NCBI RefSeq assembly: GCF_900102965.1
Contig: NZ_FNGM01000019.1
Span: 1-64,000, forward strand
Length of the DNA stretch: 64,000 nucleotides
Reading direction: 5' to 3'
From: Paenibacillus jilunlii
Lineage (GTDB): Bacteria > Bacillota > Bacilli > Paenibacillales > Paenibacillaceae
The translations under genes and the position numbers were made by a program. Within the stretch, counting starts at the first letter, position 1. Every line of letters begins with the position of its first letter. The notes below the pieces were generated by a model. It saw nothing but the letters and a program-made list of their open reading frames with translations, had not been told where the DNA came from and did no database searches. Positions 1 to 8,367 of this stretch are shown here, piece after piece.

Positions 1-33
1 GACCAATACTAATCGGTCGAGGGCTTATCCAAA
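1..33 (+). rRNA. 23S rRNA, 3' end (partial)
   Basis: The first bases match the conserved 3' terminus of Bacillota 23S rRNA (ACCAATACTAATCGGTCGAG followed by GGCTTATCC). Only the last ~33 nt lie in the window, and the exact mature end is approximate. A 5S gene follows about 150 nt downstream, as expected at the end of an rRNA operon. No tRNA is visible in the spacer. Confidence 0.85.
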
Positions 34-179
34 AAGTAAAACGCAGTTTTCGTTTCGGATTCAGTTTTCAGGAATCAAATTGTAAGTCATGAGGTCCAAG
101 CGACCACATGATGGAACATTTGTTTTCAGCATTTGGCGATGCTGAGACCTGAATTATGCATTTGTACCGCAAGTGCCCG

Positions 180-296
180 TTTGGTGGCGATAGCGGAGGG
201 GTTCCACGCGTACCCATCCCGAACACGACCGTTAAGCCCTCCAGCGCCGATGGTACTTGGACCGAAGGGTCCTGGGAGAGTAGGACGCCGCCAAGC
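180..296 (+). rRNA. rrf: 5S rRNA
   Basis: The 117-nt sequence begins TTTGGTGGCGATAGC and ends GGACGCCGCCAAGC, the self-complementary helix I ends of Bacillota 5S rRNA. The internal CCGAACACGACCGTTAAGC and CAGCGCCGATGGTA blocks are also typical. It follows the 23S tail and is closed by a strong terminator. Confidence 0.94.
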
Positions 297-302
297 ACAT
301 GA

Positions 303-335
303 AGCCATTGTCGAGCAATCGACAGTGGCTTTTTT
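303..335 (+). terminator. rRNA operon terminator
   Basis: A 12-bp stem (AGCCATTGTCGA with TCGACAGTGGCT, one G-U type pair) and a GCAA loop are followed by six T residues. It ends the 23S-5S transcript. Confidence 0.88.
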
Positions 336-371
336 GTATTCTAGTTGCTGCTGGTTAGCTATAGGATTGCT

Positions 372-492
372 TGTGGGTAATTCGAAAAATTGCAAATATT
401 AATAGTTAGCCACATGTGGATAAAGTTTTGCAGGGGAACTTTGTCGAGTATTCCCCGGTTTATGTGGATAGAGTAGACTTAAATGTGGATAC
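372..492 (+). promoter_or_regulatory. Cluster of DnaA-box-like 9-mers
   Basis: Four 9-mers in the same orientation resemble TGTGGATAA, the complement of the DnaA box TTATCCACA. They are TGTGGGTAA at 372, a perfect TGTGGATAA at 415, TGTGGATAG at 463 and TGTGGATAC at 484. The rest of 336-537 shows no gene. They could control the thioesterase gene downstream or titrate DnaA. DnaA binding is inferred from the motif only. Confidence 0.45.
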
Positions 493-537
493 CTTGATAA
501 AGGTAAGCTTATTTAATGAACAGAGGGGGATGAACCT

Positions 538-1284
538 ATGGATAACCTTACTCATCTTATATGGACCGAGCAGTATTCCGTGCACGCTAGCGATACAGAT
601 TACCGCTCCCAGGGAAAGCTGGCTTTTGTGTTGGATATGATGCAGCGCGCGGCGGATTCAGCAGTTAGCGGGTCGGGTGTGAGCCTGGAGCAGATGCTGA
701 AGGCCGGAATAGGCTGGATGCTGATTACTTTGGAACTTGAATTCAAGCGTATGCCGCGTCCAGAAGACCTTTTGACTATACATACGTGGAGTAAAGGAAC
801 CATAGGGGCGCTCTGGCAGCGCGATTACCGGATTTTTGACAGCAGCCAAATGGAAATCGCCACGGCCCGTTCGGTCTGGGCGCTTGTCGATATTGCCAAA
901 CGAAAGATACTTCGTCCCTCAGCTCTACCGGCAAAGGTGGAGCACTATAATGGCGATTCCGTGGGCATCATGCCGCAAAAGGTCACAATTCCTCCAGAGC
1001 TTTCATTGATGGAAGCCTATCGCTACCAGGTACGTTACAGTGGCCTCGATAATAATAGCCATCTGAATAACGCGCGTTATGGCGAGCTATGCACTGATAC
1101 GCTGTCACTGAAAGAGTGGGAGCAGTTGGAATTGGCCAGCTTCCGGATTAGTTATTTGCAGGAGGCTACATTTGGTGATGAGATGGTGATTTTGCGGACA
1201 CCTATAACAGATCAGGGAATGTTCGTACGTGGGCAGAGTGGGGAAACCGTGTTTTTTGAAGCTTGTCTTAAGTTTGTATTGTAG
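538..1284 (+). CDS. Acyl-ACP thioesterase
   Basis: The 248-residue protein is a FatA/FatB-type acyl-ACP thioesterase with two hot-dog folds. Such enzymes hydrolyse acyl-ACP and release free fatty acid in the cytoplasm. The N-terminal half carries the hot-dog pattern (YSVHASDTDYRSQGKLAF, then a central helix with MMQRAADSA). The second half contains the NNSHLNNARY segment, where the catalytic Asn/His of the family lie. The start is the ATG behind an AGAGGGGG ribosome site at about 522-529. It is a single-gene unit between a DnaA-box-like cluster and a terminator. The chain-length preference cannot be read from the sequence. Confidence 0.86.
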   Translation: MDNLTHLIWTEQYSVHASDTDYRSQGKLAFVLDMMQRAADSAVSGSGVSLEQMLKAGIGWMLITLELEFKRMPRPEDLLTIHTWSKGTIGALWQRDYRIFDSSQMEIATARSVWALVDIAKRKILRPSALPAKVEHYNGDSVGIMPQKVTIPPELSLMEAYRYQVRYSGLDNNSHLNNARYGELCTDTLSLKEWEQLELASFRISYLQEATFGDEMVILRTPITDQGMFVRGQSGETVFFEACLKFVL

Positions 1285-1299
1285 TGAAAATGAAAGAGC

Positions 1300-1338
1300 G
1301 ACAGCCCTCCGAAAGGATAAGAGGGACTGTCTTTTTTT
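1300..1338 (+). terminator. Terminator after thioesterase gene
   Basis: The stem GACAGCCCTC / GAGGGACTGTC has an 11-nt loop and is followed by seven T residues. Confidence 0.8.
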
Positions 1339-1433
1339 GTTTGCAGGGTATTTTCCCTTTTCCCACTGCGTGTCACAATTGGGAAGCTGAAAAACGTTAT
1401 ATAGGTGTAGGCAGTCAACGAGGAGGTGATTCT

Positions 1434-2018
1434 TTGGAACGACGAGACCCCGGGGCCCAAGTGAGTCCAACGCTGGTTGATGAAGCCATAAATCAGGTGC
1501 GTGCAGGAGACCGTGAGGCTTTTGCAACGATAATCCGGGCCTTTGAAAGGCAGATATATACGTATTGTTATTACATTTTGAAGAGTCGTGAAGAAGCTGA
1601 GGATGCGGTTCAGGATATTTTTGTGAAAGTGTATCGGGAGCTTGAGCGTTATAGGAAACTTGAATCTTTTTCCGCCTGGCTGTATAAAGTGGCCTACCAT
1701 CATTGTCTGGACCAGATTCGTAAACGTAAGCGGCGCAGCCGTCTGTTATCCCTGTATAAAGAGCAGCACCCGAAGGCTTATTATGATCCCAGCGGTGAAG
1801 GGCCGGTACAGTTATTGATGGACAGTTTATCGGCCGAGGAAAGTAATCTGCTGATCCTCAAGGTTGTTGAACAGTACAGCTTCGAGGAGATGGGGAAAAT
1901 TATGGATTGTAATCCTGCTACCCTGCGGAAGAAATTTGAACGTCTGCGTAAAAAGCTGGTCCAGCAGAAGATGAATGAAGGAGGAGGCTCTCATGGAGAA
2001 GTGGCAAGGTCGAACTGA
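1434..2018 (+). CDS. ECF-type RNA polymerase sigma factor
   Basis: This 194-residue sigma-70 family protein of the ECF type has region 2 at about residues 22-95 (ERQIYTYCYYIL, then EDAVQDIFVKVYREL and a basic tail) and region 4 at about 130-185 (SAEESNLLILKVVEQYSFEE and an HTH ending LRKKFERLRKKL). The open frame runs upstream, but the TTG at 1434 is chosen because a near-perfect AGGAGGTGAT lies six bases before it. The 3' end overlaps the next gene by 26 nt, so the two are co-translated. ECF factors normally work with an anti-sigma factor, and the next protein is the likely partner. The inducing signal is unknown. Confidence 0.86.
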   Translation: MERRDPGAQVSPTLVDEAINQVRAGDREAFATIIRAFERQIYTYCYYILKSREEAEDAVQDIFVKVYRELERYRKLESFSAWLYKVAYHHCLDQIRKRKRRSRLLSLYKEQHPKAYYDPSGEGPVQLLMDSLSAEESNLLILKVVEQYSFEEMGKIMDCNPATLRKKFERLRKKLVQQKMNEGGGSHGEVARSN

Positions 2019-3183
2019 AAGCCGGAAAATGGAGGACATTCGTCAAATGGTCCAAAATCATGAGATGCCGGTAGAAAGTTTCAGCGATTTAATTATGAAG
2101 CGAATAGGAGAGGAGAACATGGAAAAAAGAGCATCGGCCAAACGTGGCGGCAGATTCCTGAAAAAAACGCTGGTGGCTACATCCACAGCAGCAGTGCTGG
2201 GCGCAGGGATTATCGGGAGCGGATTTGTATCACCGGTTATGGCGGATACGTTGAAGCAGATTCCGATTGTAGGAAATATTTTTAAAGATATAGAGGATAA
2301 AGGTCTCCAAGTTGCAGGTGAAAAAGGTCTATCTACAGCCCCTAACCAAAGCGTTTCCCATGATGGGGTGACGTTGAAGCTTACCGATATCTATTATGAC
2401 GGCACGCGGCTGGCGTTGGCAATCGAACGGGAAGGTATTGATAACGACGAGACGATGGCAAAGCAAATTATTGAACCCATTGAGTTTGATCCGGCTGTAA
2501 AGGAAAAGAAGGCAAAAGTAACATTGGACCAGTCCGTTAAGGGCTTGCTGGGTTCAGCTGTCATAAAAATGCCGGATGGAAAAGAAGTAGCGTATGGAAT
2601 GTCGATGTCTGGCGATGTTGAAGGAAAGAAGAACACCCTTTTGTATGATTTCAGAAAGCTGAGTAATACTGAAGGCTATGGTAATGAATTCGAATTAAGC
2701 GTCAGTATACCGGTAACACAAATCGCAGAGCCTTTTGAATTCAAGGTACCAGTGAAAAAGGTAACGGAAGGCATTGTTAAACTTGATCTGAACCAAACGA
2801 AAAAGACACAGGAGTTCAGTTATACAATTAAAAAACTGGAATTGACTCCGGCTACAAGCAGATTGGTTGTTAATGAAGCAGGTAAAGTTCCAAGCTTGCC
2901 GAAGCCGGTATCCGGCTACAACGCTTCCGAAATGCTCTATGATATCGTGGGCGATCAAAGCAATAATGTGCTTTCCCAACAAGGATATTTTTACAGTCCG
3001 CTAGTCACAACTCACCCTATCGTCGATCTTGACTTCGAGCCGTTCCCGAAAGCACCAAAAACGATCACGGTTAAGCCATTTACGCATGCCGTTGACAAAG
3101 ATCTCAAGCCTTTGAAGGATGCTGACGGAAAACCGGTGAAGCATTATTACCCAGAGCTTGAACAAACGATTCAGATCCCTTAA
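1993..3183 (+). CDS. DUF4179 membrane protein, probable anti-sigma factor
   Basis: The 396-residue protein has a short cytoplasmic N-terminus (~55 residues), one membrane segment (about 58-80, TLVATSTAAVLGAGIIGSGF) and a long extracytoplasmic DUF4179 region. Proteins of this layout next to ECF sigma genes are usually anti-sigma factors: the cytoplasmic tail holds the sigma factor and the outer domain senses the signal. The start is the ATG at 1993 behind AGGAGGAG. An ATG at 1975 in the same frame lacks a ribosome site. The anti-sigma role is inferred from context. Confidence 0.8.
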   Translation: MEKWQGRTESRKMEDIRQMVQNHEMPVESFSDLIMKRIGEENMEKRASAKRGGRFLKKTLVATSTAAVLGAGIIGSGFVSPVMADTLKQIPIVGNIFKDIEDKGLQVAGEKGLSTAPNQSVSHDGVTLKLTDIYYDGTRLALAIEREGIDNDETMAKQIIEPIEFDPAVKEKKAKVTLDQSVKGLLGSAVIKMPDGKEVAYGMSMSGDVEGKKNTLLYDFRKLSNTEGYGNEFELSVSIPVTQIAEPFEFKVPVKKVTEGIVKLDLNQTKKTQEFSYTIKKLELTPATSRLVVNEAGKVPSLPKPVSGYNASEMLYDIVGDQSNNVLSQQGYFYSPLVTTHPIVDLDFEPFPKAPKTITVKPFTHAVDKDLKPLKDADGKPVKHYYPELEQTIQIP

Positions 3184-3202
3184 GTATAATTCTGCAAAAA
3201 GA

Positions 3203-3241
3203 AGCTCGTGTCTGCCTGATGGCAGATGCGGGCTTTTTTTT
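3203..3241 (+). terminator. Terminator after sigma/anti-sigma pair
   Basis: The 14-bp stem AGCTCGTGTCTGCC / GGCAGATGCGGGCT has a TGAT loop and is followed by about eight T residues. Confidence 0.85.
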
Positions 3242-3292
3242 CAAGCGGGATTCAGGCGTGCTATAATTAGGCGGTATGGAAGGGAGAGAGCT

Positions 3293-5431
3293 ATGAAGGT
3301 ATTAGTACTTGCCGAGAAGCCCTCGGTTGCGCGCGAGATTGCGCGGGTGATGGGCTGTGGAAACAAACAGAAGAGTTATATTGAAGGACCGAAATATGTG
3401 GTTACCTGGGCTTTGGGGCATTTGGTGGGGCTGGCGGAGCCGGAGGACTATAACAATAAATTTGCCAGCTGGGCACTGGAGGATTTGCCGATTCTGCCGG
3501 AGAAGGCCAAGCTGAAGGTGCTGCGGGAGACGAGCCAGCAGTACAAAGCCGTGCAGCAGCTGATGAAGCGGCAGGACATAGAGGAACTGATTGTGGCTAC
3601 GGATGCGGCGCGTGAAGGTGAGCTGCTGGCGCGCTGGATTATGAATATGGCTGGCTGGAAAAAGCCGTTCCGGCGGCTCTGGATCTCTTCGCAGACGGAT
3701 AAGGCGATTAAGGAAGGGTTCGCCTCGCTCCGGCCGGGCCGGGAGTTCGACCGGCTGTATGAATCGGCGCGCTGCCGTGCTGAGGCGGACTGGATGATCG
3801 GGCTTAACGTAACGCGGGCATTGACCTGCAAGTTTGGTGCGCCGCTGTCTGCGGGACGGGTGCAGACCCCGACACTGGGCATGATTATGGACCGGGAAAA
3901 TGAAATTACCGGCTTCCGTTCCCAGGAGTATGACTTGCTGACCGCTGATTTTGGCAGCTTCCAGGCCGGCTGGCGGGCCCAGGGCGGAGATGGGCGTATC
4001 TTTGACCGGGACCAAACGGCGAAGCTGAAAGAGAGGCTCACGGGACGAAGCGGACGCATCGCCAAGGTGCAAAAAAGTGAGAAAAGTGAACCCCATCCGC
4101 TGGCTTATGACCTCACAGAGCTGCAGCGCGATGCGAACCGCAAGTTCGGTTTCTCGGCTAAGCAAACCTCGAGTGTGCTTCAGCGGCTGTATGAGCAGCA
4201 TAAGCTGGTGACTTATCCGCGTACGGACAGCCGGTATCTGACGTCGGATATGACAGGCACGCTCAAAGAAAGGCTGGACAGTGTGGCTGTTGGGCCTTAT
4301 GCGGCCTTGGCAAGACCGCTGCTGCGCAAGCCGCTGCCGATCACCAAGCGGGTTGTGGATGACAGCAAGGTAAGCGATCACCATGCGATTATTCCTACGG
4401 AGCAGACGGTACTTCTGAATCAGCTAAGTGCTGAGGAACGCAAGCTCTATGATCTGATTGTGCGCCGGTTCATCAGCCTGTTCTATCCTGCAGCGCGTTA
4501 CGATGCAGTGGCGGTGACGGTCAATGTCGATGGAGAAGTTTTTCATGTCAAAGGCACAACGGTAAAAGATGCGGGCTGGCGCGAGGTCTATGGCGGAGAT
4601 ATGAGCAGCGATGACGAAGACGAGAACACCGCAGATGAACCGGCGGCAAGCAGTGTGAAGCTCCCCGAGCTGCGCGAAGGGGAATCGGTTACTGTGCAGC
4701 GGTGCATCATCCGGCCAGGCCGGACGCAGCCGCCGAAGCGCTACAATGAAGCTTCCCTGCTGACCCAGATGGAGAAGCATGGGTTAGGAACACCGGCTAC
4801 ACGTGCAGACATTATCGAGAAACTGGTCAGCTCTGATACGATTGAGCGCCAGGGCAATCTGCTGCATCCAACCGGAAAGGGCAAGCAGCTGATCGGACTG
4901 GTGGCAGGACAGCTGCGCACACCGGAGCTGACAGCTCGCTGGGAGGCTGAGCTGGAGAAAATCGCCCGCGGACAGGGGCGGCCTGAGCCTTTTCTGCAAG
5001 GTATCCGGAGCATGGCACAGGAGCTGGTGTCCGGTGTGAAGAATAGCGGGGCGGAATATAAGCCGCATAATGTCTCGAACAGTCATTGTCCCAACTGTGG
5101 AACGAGATTGCTGGAGAAGAAGACCAAACGCGGCAAGCTGCTGGTCTGCCCGGCAGATGATTGCGGCTATACCCGTGCAGGGGAGAAACAGCTGTCTAAC
5201 CGCCGCTGCCCGCAGTGCCATAAGAAGATGGAGCTGAAGGAGGGCAAAGCCGGGCGCTATGTCCAATGCCTCGGTTGTGGGATAACCGAGACAATGGATA
5301 AGGACCATAAGCATATTAACAAACGTGAGCAGCAGAAGCTCGTGCAGCAGTACAGCAAACCGGAAAGTGTAGGCTCTAACCTGGGTGAGCTGCTCAAAGC
5401 AGCGATGGAAGCCAAGGAGAAGGGCAAATAA
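3293..5431 (+). CDS. topB: DNA topoisomerase III
   Basis: A type IA topoisomerase of 712 residues that passes single strands and decatenates DNA. The N-terminal Toprim domain starts VLVLAEKPSVAREIARVMGC and includes DAAREGELLARW. The active-site tyrosine lies in VTYPRTDSRYL. Two C-terminal zinc-ribbon-like Cys clusters follow (CPNCG...CPADDCGY and CPQCH...CLGCG). The start is the ATG at 3293 behind GGGAGAGAG. The frame is open upstream but that part overlaps the terminator and is not homologous. Length and domain order fit Bacillota TopB with a C-terminal zinc tail. Confidence 0.93.
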   Translation: MKVLVLAEKPSVAREIARVMGCGNKQKSYIEGPKYVVTWALGHLVGLAEPEDYNNKFASWALEDLPILPEKAKLKVLRETSQQYKAVQQLMKRQDIEELIVATDAAREGELLARWIMNMAGWKKPFRRLWISSQTDKAIKEGFASLRPGREFDRLYESARCRAEADWMIGLNVTRALTCKFGAPLSAGRVQTPTLGMIMDRENEITGFRSQEYDLLTADFGSFQAGWRAQGGDGRIFDRDQTAKLKERLTGRSGRIAKVQKSEKSEPHPLAYDLTELQRDANRKFGFSAKQTSSVLQRLYEQHKLVTYPRTDSRYLTSDMTGTLKERLDSVAVGPYAALARPLLRKPLPITKRVVDDSKVSDHHAIIPTEQTVLLNQLSAEERKLYDLIVRRFISLFYPAARYDAVAVTVNVDGEVFHVKGTTVKDAGWREVYGGDMSSDDEDENTADEPAASSVKLPELREGESVTVQRCIIRPGRTQPPKRYNEASLLTQMEKHGLGTPATRADIIEKLVSSDTIERQGNLLHPTGKGKQLIGLVAGQLRTPELTARWEAELEKIARGQGRPEPFLQGIRSMAQELVSGVKNSGAEYKPHNVSNSHCPNCGTRLLEKKTKRGKLLVCPADDCGYTRAGEKQLSNRRCPQCHKKMELKEGKAGRYVQCLGCGITETMDKDHKHINKREQQKLVQQYSKPESVGSNLGELLKAAMEAKEKGK

Positions 5432-5497
5432 GAAGTTTGGTGATCGAACCTGCTTCAGCCGGGAATGAGCTGTTTAGGAGTGAAATAAAGAATGTTA

Positions 5498-5527
5498 AAG
5501 ACTGCCGGGCGTGTTCGGCAGTCTTTA
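5498..5527 (+). terminator. Terminator after topB
   Basis: The inverted repeat AAAGACTGCCG / CGGCAGTCTTT is followed by ATTATAA. The T run is short. Confidence 0.7.
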
Positions 5528-5671
5528 TTATAACAAGCATCGGTTATTCATTTGTTTGTATGCCGGAGTGCCAATATGGACTGTCCAATAAACCGCAGAT
5601 ATGCTTTACTTGAGGATATGAAGCGGGAAAGATAGCGTCCTGCGGAAAAATAGAACTAAGCGGGTGATGAT

Positions 5672-6916
5672 GTGGCGGCAGTTCAGCAGCATAGTGTTGA
5701 AGCACAAACGGTGGCAGCCCAGGGAAGGAAGGGCGGAAGCCGGTTTTTCTTTTTGATAATTGTCTTTATGTTCTGGTTCTCTTCTTACATTTATGTACCG
5801 GTGCTCTCGCCATATGTAGAGCATTTGGGAGCCTCTTATGTAATGGTTGGGGCAGTGCTTGGTGTATATGGGCTGATGCAGATTCTGTTCCGGTTGCCAA
5901 TCGGCATCGGTTCGGATGTTATGAACCGGCGCAGGCCTTTTATCTACCTGGGACTGATCGCCAGCGGCGCAAGCTGCCTGCTGTTCCTGGCGGGTGCTGA
6001 CCCTGGCTGGGCGCTAGCCGCACGGGCGGTTTCCGGAATTGCAGCGTCGGCTTGGGTTGTTTATTCGGTGATGTTTGCCGGATATTTTCCGAAGGAGGAA
6101 GCTGGAAGGGCGATGGGGATGCTGCAGTTCACCACGGTGATTGCACAGCTGGCGAGCATGATGATCAGCGGATATATAGCAGAGCACTGGGGCTGGAACG
6201 CCCCGTTTATTATCGGTAGTGTGGTAGCTGCGGCTGCGCTGCTGCTTGCGTTCCGGTTGCCGGAACAACGGCAGGACAAGCGGGAAAATGCAATTCAGAT
6301 CAAAGACCTGGCTGAAGTGATCAAGGAGCCGCTGCTGGTCAAAGTGTCGCTTTTATCGGTGCTGGCGCATTGTGTACTGTTTATTACGATGTTCGGGTAT
6401 ACCCCGAATCAGGCGCTTGCAATCGGTGCGGGCAAGGAAAGCCTCGGCTGGCTCACCTTGGCATTCATGCTGCCCCATGCGGCAGCGACATTATATGGTT
6501 CCCGCTGGTTCGGAAGGCTGCTTGGCGACCGGGGAACACTGCTGCTTGGGTTTGCCGGAAGCGCACTGTTCACACTGCTGATCCCTTCGATGCCGACACT
6601 TGCGGCTCTGTGCGCGACCCAGGTGGGGAATGGCTTTATGCAGGGGCTGATTTTTCCTCTACTGCTGGGCAAATCTGTCTCCGGTGTAGCTCCGTTCAAA
6701 CGGGCAACGGCAATGGGGTTCTACCAGGCAGTGTATGCCATTGGTATGTCGGGCGGCCCTTTTGTGGCGGGATGGATGAGCGCGGCCTATGGATTGAAAG
6801 GCGGGTTTTGGCTGGGGGGAATCGCCGCTGCACTGGCTGCATTGCTCTCCTGGGTGTGGATTAGGGAAGCGGGCAGAACCGGCGGCCGAACCCCGAAGAG
6901 CGGGGCGGAGACTTGA
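5672..6916 (+). CDS. MFS transporter
   Basis: The 414-residue membrane protein has about 12 predicted hydrophobic segments. The MFS loop 2-3 motif region (GIGSDVMNRRRPF) follows the second membrane segment and there is a long central loop (about 205-225). It is a major facilitator, probably a drug or small-molecule exporter. The substrate cannot be told. The start is a GTG at 5672. The ribosome site (AAGCGGG) is weak, so the start is uncertain by a few codons. It stands alone between topB and a DUF1294 gene. Confidence 0.85.
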   Translation: MAAVQQHSVEAQTVAAQGRKGGSRFFFLIIVFMFWFSSYIYVPVLSPYVEHLGASYVMVGAVLGVYGLMQILFRLPIGIGSDVMNRRRPFIYLGLIASGASCLLFLAGADPGWALAARAVSGIAASAWVVYSVMFAGYFPKEEAGRAMGMLQFTTVIAQLASMMISGYIAEHWGWNAPFIIGSVVAAAALLLAFRLPEQRQDKRENAIQIKDLAEVIKEPLLVKVSLLSVLAHCVLFITMFGYTPNQALAIGAGKESLGWLTLAFMLPHAAATLYGSRWFGRLLGDRGTLLLGFAGSALFTLLIPSMPTLAALCATQVGNGFMQGLIFPLLLGKSVSGVAPFKRATAMGFYQAVYAIGMSGGPFVAGWMSAAYGLKGGFWLGGIAAALAALLSWVWIREAGRTGGRTPKSGAET

Positions 6917-7138
6917 AACATAAGAAGTGAAAGATTCACACTATAAACTATCTTTCTATTTCTCGCTGAACGGGATACATGGAAGCGATAAAGAGCATCG
7001 CTGCCTCGGAAGATGCGCCTTTTAAGGACGGGAAAGCTGTTTTTAGTTGGCAGCTGATGTAAGAGTTATTGGTTTTTTGTCAAAAAGGGGATTATAATAT
7101 AGAGTAGATAGGTTGAGTGGGAGGAGGGGCAGGCAAGG

Positions 7139-7402
7139 ATGGTCCAGGTTGTATTGCTGTGGTTCGCACTGATTAATATTATTGGTTATGTGGTCATGTC
7201 CGAGGACAAGAACAAGGCCAGAAAAAGACGGGACCGCGTACCCGAAAAAACACTGTTTCTGCTGGCATTCATGGGCGGCGCGCTGGGCGTGCTGATTGCC
7301 ATGTACCACAAACGCCACAAGACCAGGCATACTTCCTTCGTGATCGGAATTCCGCTCTTGCTGCTGCTGAACATCTTGCTGTATGGTTATTTTTTGGGAT
7401 AA
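7139..7402 (+). CDS. DUF1294 small membrane protein
   Basis: This 87-residue protein has hydrophobic segments at both ends (about 3-20 and 65-86) and a central one containing FMGGALGVLIAMYHKRHKT, the conserved signature of DUF1294 proteins. Family function is unknown. The ATG at 7139 follows GGGAGGAGGGG. It is followed 26 nt later by the UspA gene and is probably co-transcribed with it. Confidence 0.78.
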   Translation: MVQVVLLWFALINIIGYVVMSEDKNKARKRRDRVPEKTLFLLAFMGGALGVLIAMYHKRHKTRHTSFVIGIPLLLLLNILLYGYFLG

Positions 7403-7428
7403 ACAAAACAGAAAAAGAGGTGGCGTAC

Positions 7429-7863
7429 ATGTTATTCTCGAAAATATTGCTGGCCTATGACGGTTCCAAGGCTTCCAATCAGGCGCTGGAGCGCGCGATC
7501 GAACTGGCCAAGGTAACTCCGGGCTCATCCCTTTACGTCGTACACGCTTTTGAATTTCCGCGGTTTTTTATCGGGGAAGCTCTCGCGCCTCTGCCGGCTT
7601 CAGTGAATAAGGACTATTATGATTTGGCGGTACAAACCACCGATGAAGTGAAAAGCCGCCTGGAAGCGGAAGGACTGAATGCAACAGTTGAACTGCTGCA
7701 GGGCTCTCCTGCTGAGGTGATTTTGACTTACGCGAAGGAGCAGGGTGCGGATGTGATTGTGATCGGCAGCCGCGGACTGGGTGGAATTCGTGAATTTGTA
7801 CTGGGCAGTGTAAGCCATAATGTGGTTCAGAGCGCGCGTATTCCGGTACTGGTTGTAAAATAA
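7429..7863 (+). CDS. Universal stress protein, UspA family
   Basis: A 144-residue single-domain Usp protein. The first strand reads ILLAYDGSKASNQALE, and the nucleotide-binding loop GSRGLGGIREFVLGSVSH matches the G-2x-G-9x-G-S pattern of ATP-binding members. A GTG at 7420 is in frame, but the ATG at 7429 has the better-placed ribosome site (AAGAGGTGG). It is probably in one unit with the DUF1294 gene and ends in a terminator. Confidence 0.9.
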   Translation: MLFSKILLAYDGSKASNQALERAIELAKVTPGSSLYVVHAFEFPRFFIGEALAPLPASVNKDYYDLAVQTTDEVKSRLEAEGLNATVELLQGSPAEVILTYAKEQGADVIVIGSRGLGGIREFVLGSVSHNVVQSARIPVLVVK

Positions 7864-7876
7864 TATATTATCCTGG

Positions 7877-7905
7877 TGGAGCGCCCGTGCGTTCCCCTTT
7901 TTTCT
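7877..7905 (+). terminator. Terminator after UspA gene
   Basis: GGAGCGCCCGTGCGTTCC can fold into a short hairpin and is followed by CCTTTTTTCTTTTT. Confidence 0.6.
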
Positions 7906-7951
7906 TTTTGGCAATGGAATAGCATGTGTGATGAAGAATCCAAATCTGCCC

Positions 7952-7995
7952 AAAAGCGAACGATTTAACTCCTTTATATGACAATGTTCGTGTTT
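7952..7995 (+). promoter_or_regulatory. PurBox pair (PurR operator)
   Basis: AAAAGCGAACGAT at 7952-7964 and the inverted AATGTTCGTGTTT at 7983-7995 share the CGAAC core of the Bacillota PurR box. They face each other with about 18 nt between, close to the usual 16-17. The downstream box ends just before the -35 hexamer of the pur promoter. PurR repression relieved by PRPP is the expected control. This is a motif match, not a test. Confidence 0.7.
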
Positions 7996-7998
7996 AAG

Positions 7999-8028
7999 TT
8001 GACATGATGTGTAGGCCATTGTTAAGAT
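7999..8028 (+). promoter_or_regulatory. pur operon promoter
   Basis: A perfect -35 TTGACA (7999-8004) lies 17-18 nt before TTAAGAT (8022-8028). Transcription would start near 8035, just upstream of the riboswitch aptamer. Confidence 0.65.
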
Positions 8029-8040
8029 GAACCTATGAAG

Positions 8041-8110
8041 AGCTCGTATAAAACCGGGGATAAGGCCCGGAAGTTTCTACCCGGTAACCGTAAATTGCCG
8101 GACTACGAGG
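8041..8110 (+). promoter_or_regulatory. Guanine riboswitch aptamer
   Basis: The sequence has all conserved parts of the purine aptamer: CTCGTATAA (P1/J1-2), the paired loops GGATAAGG-type and CCGTAAAT, the AGTTTCTACC joining strand and GACTACGAG closing P1. The base that sets specificity is C in GACTAC (position 74 in xpt numbering), which indicates guanine or hypoxanthine rather than adenine. It sits between the PurBox promoter and purE, as in B. subtilis. Confidence 0.94.
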
Positions 8111-8216
8111 GAATAGGATGACTAGAACGGCCGTCAGCGCCGCTCCGGACACGGGGCGGCGAGCTGTGCGCTTATCCCTGTTGCATGCCGCTGAAGCTGT
8201 AAATAGGGGCTGCACT

Positions 8217-8282
8217 CCTAATTCCCGAAGTAGTCTGGGTCCATCCGCAGCAAAATGCGTCTGGAATCCGGGCTTTTTTTTT
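8217..8282 (+). terminator. Riboswitch expression platform: antiterminator arm and terminator
   Basis: Bases 8217-8235 are complementary to the 3' strand of P1 plus flank (8101-8117), forming an antiterminator when guanine is absent. An overlapping hairpin (8232 to about 8274, apex GCAAAA) ends in nine T residues. Guanine binding would free 8217-8235 and allow termination before purE. About 100 nt containing a GC-rich hairpin (8138-8162) lies between the two antiterminator halves. Confidence 0.78.
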
Positions 8283-8367
8283 CGGATTTATGGAAAACTA
8301 GCATGAAACAGGACAAACTTATTACCACATGAGTCTCTAAATTGGGAAGCGGAAGGTAGGTTGAATC

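Noticed and set aside
34..179. tRNA gene in the 23S-5S spacer
   Set aside because: No cloverleaf or conserved TTCGA arm could be found. The spacer shows only processing-stem-like repeats.
3302..4384. 360-codon minus-strand open frame
   Set aside because: It is a shadow of topB, whose motifs are unmistakable.
7077..7098. TTGTCA and TATAAT before the DUF1294 gene as a promoter
   Set aside because: The spacing is only 10 nt, too short for a normal sigma-A promoter. The true promoter was not identified.
8118..8306. 62-codon open frame in the pur leader
   Set aside because: It lies entirely inside the riboswitch expression platform and terminator and has no plausible ribosome site.
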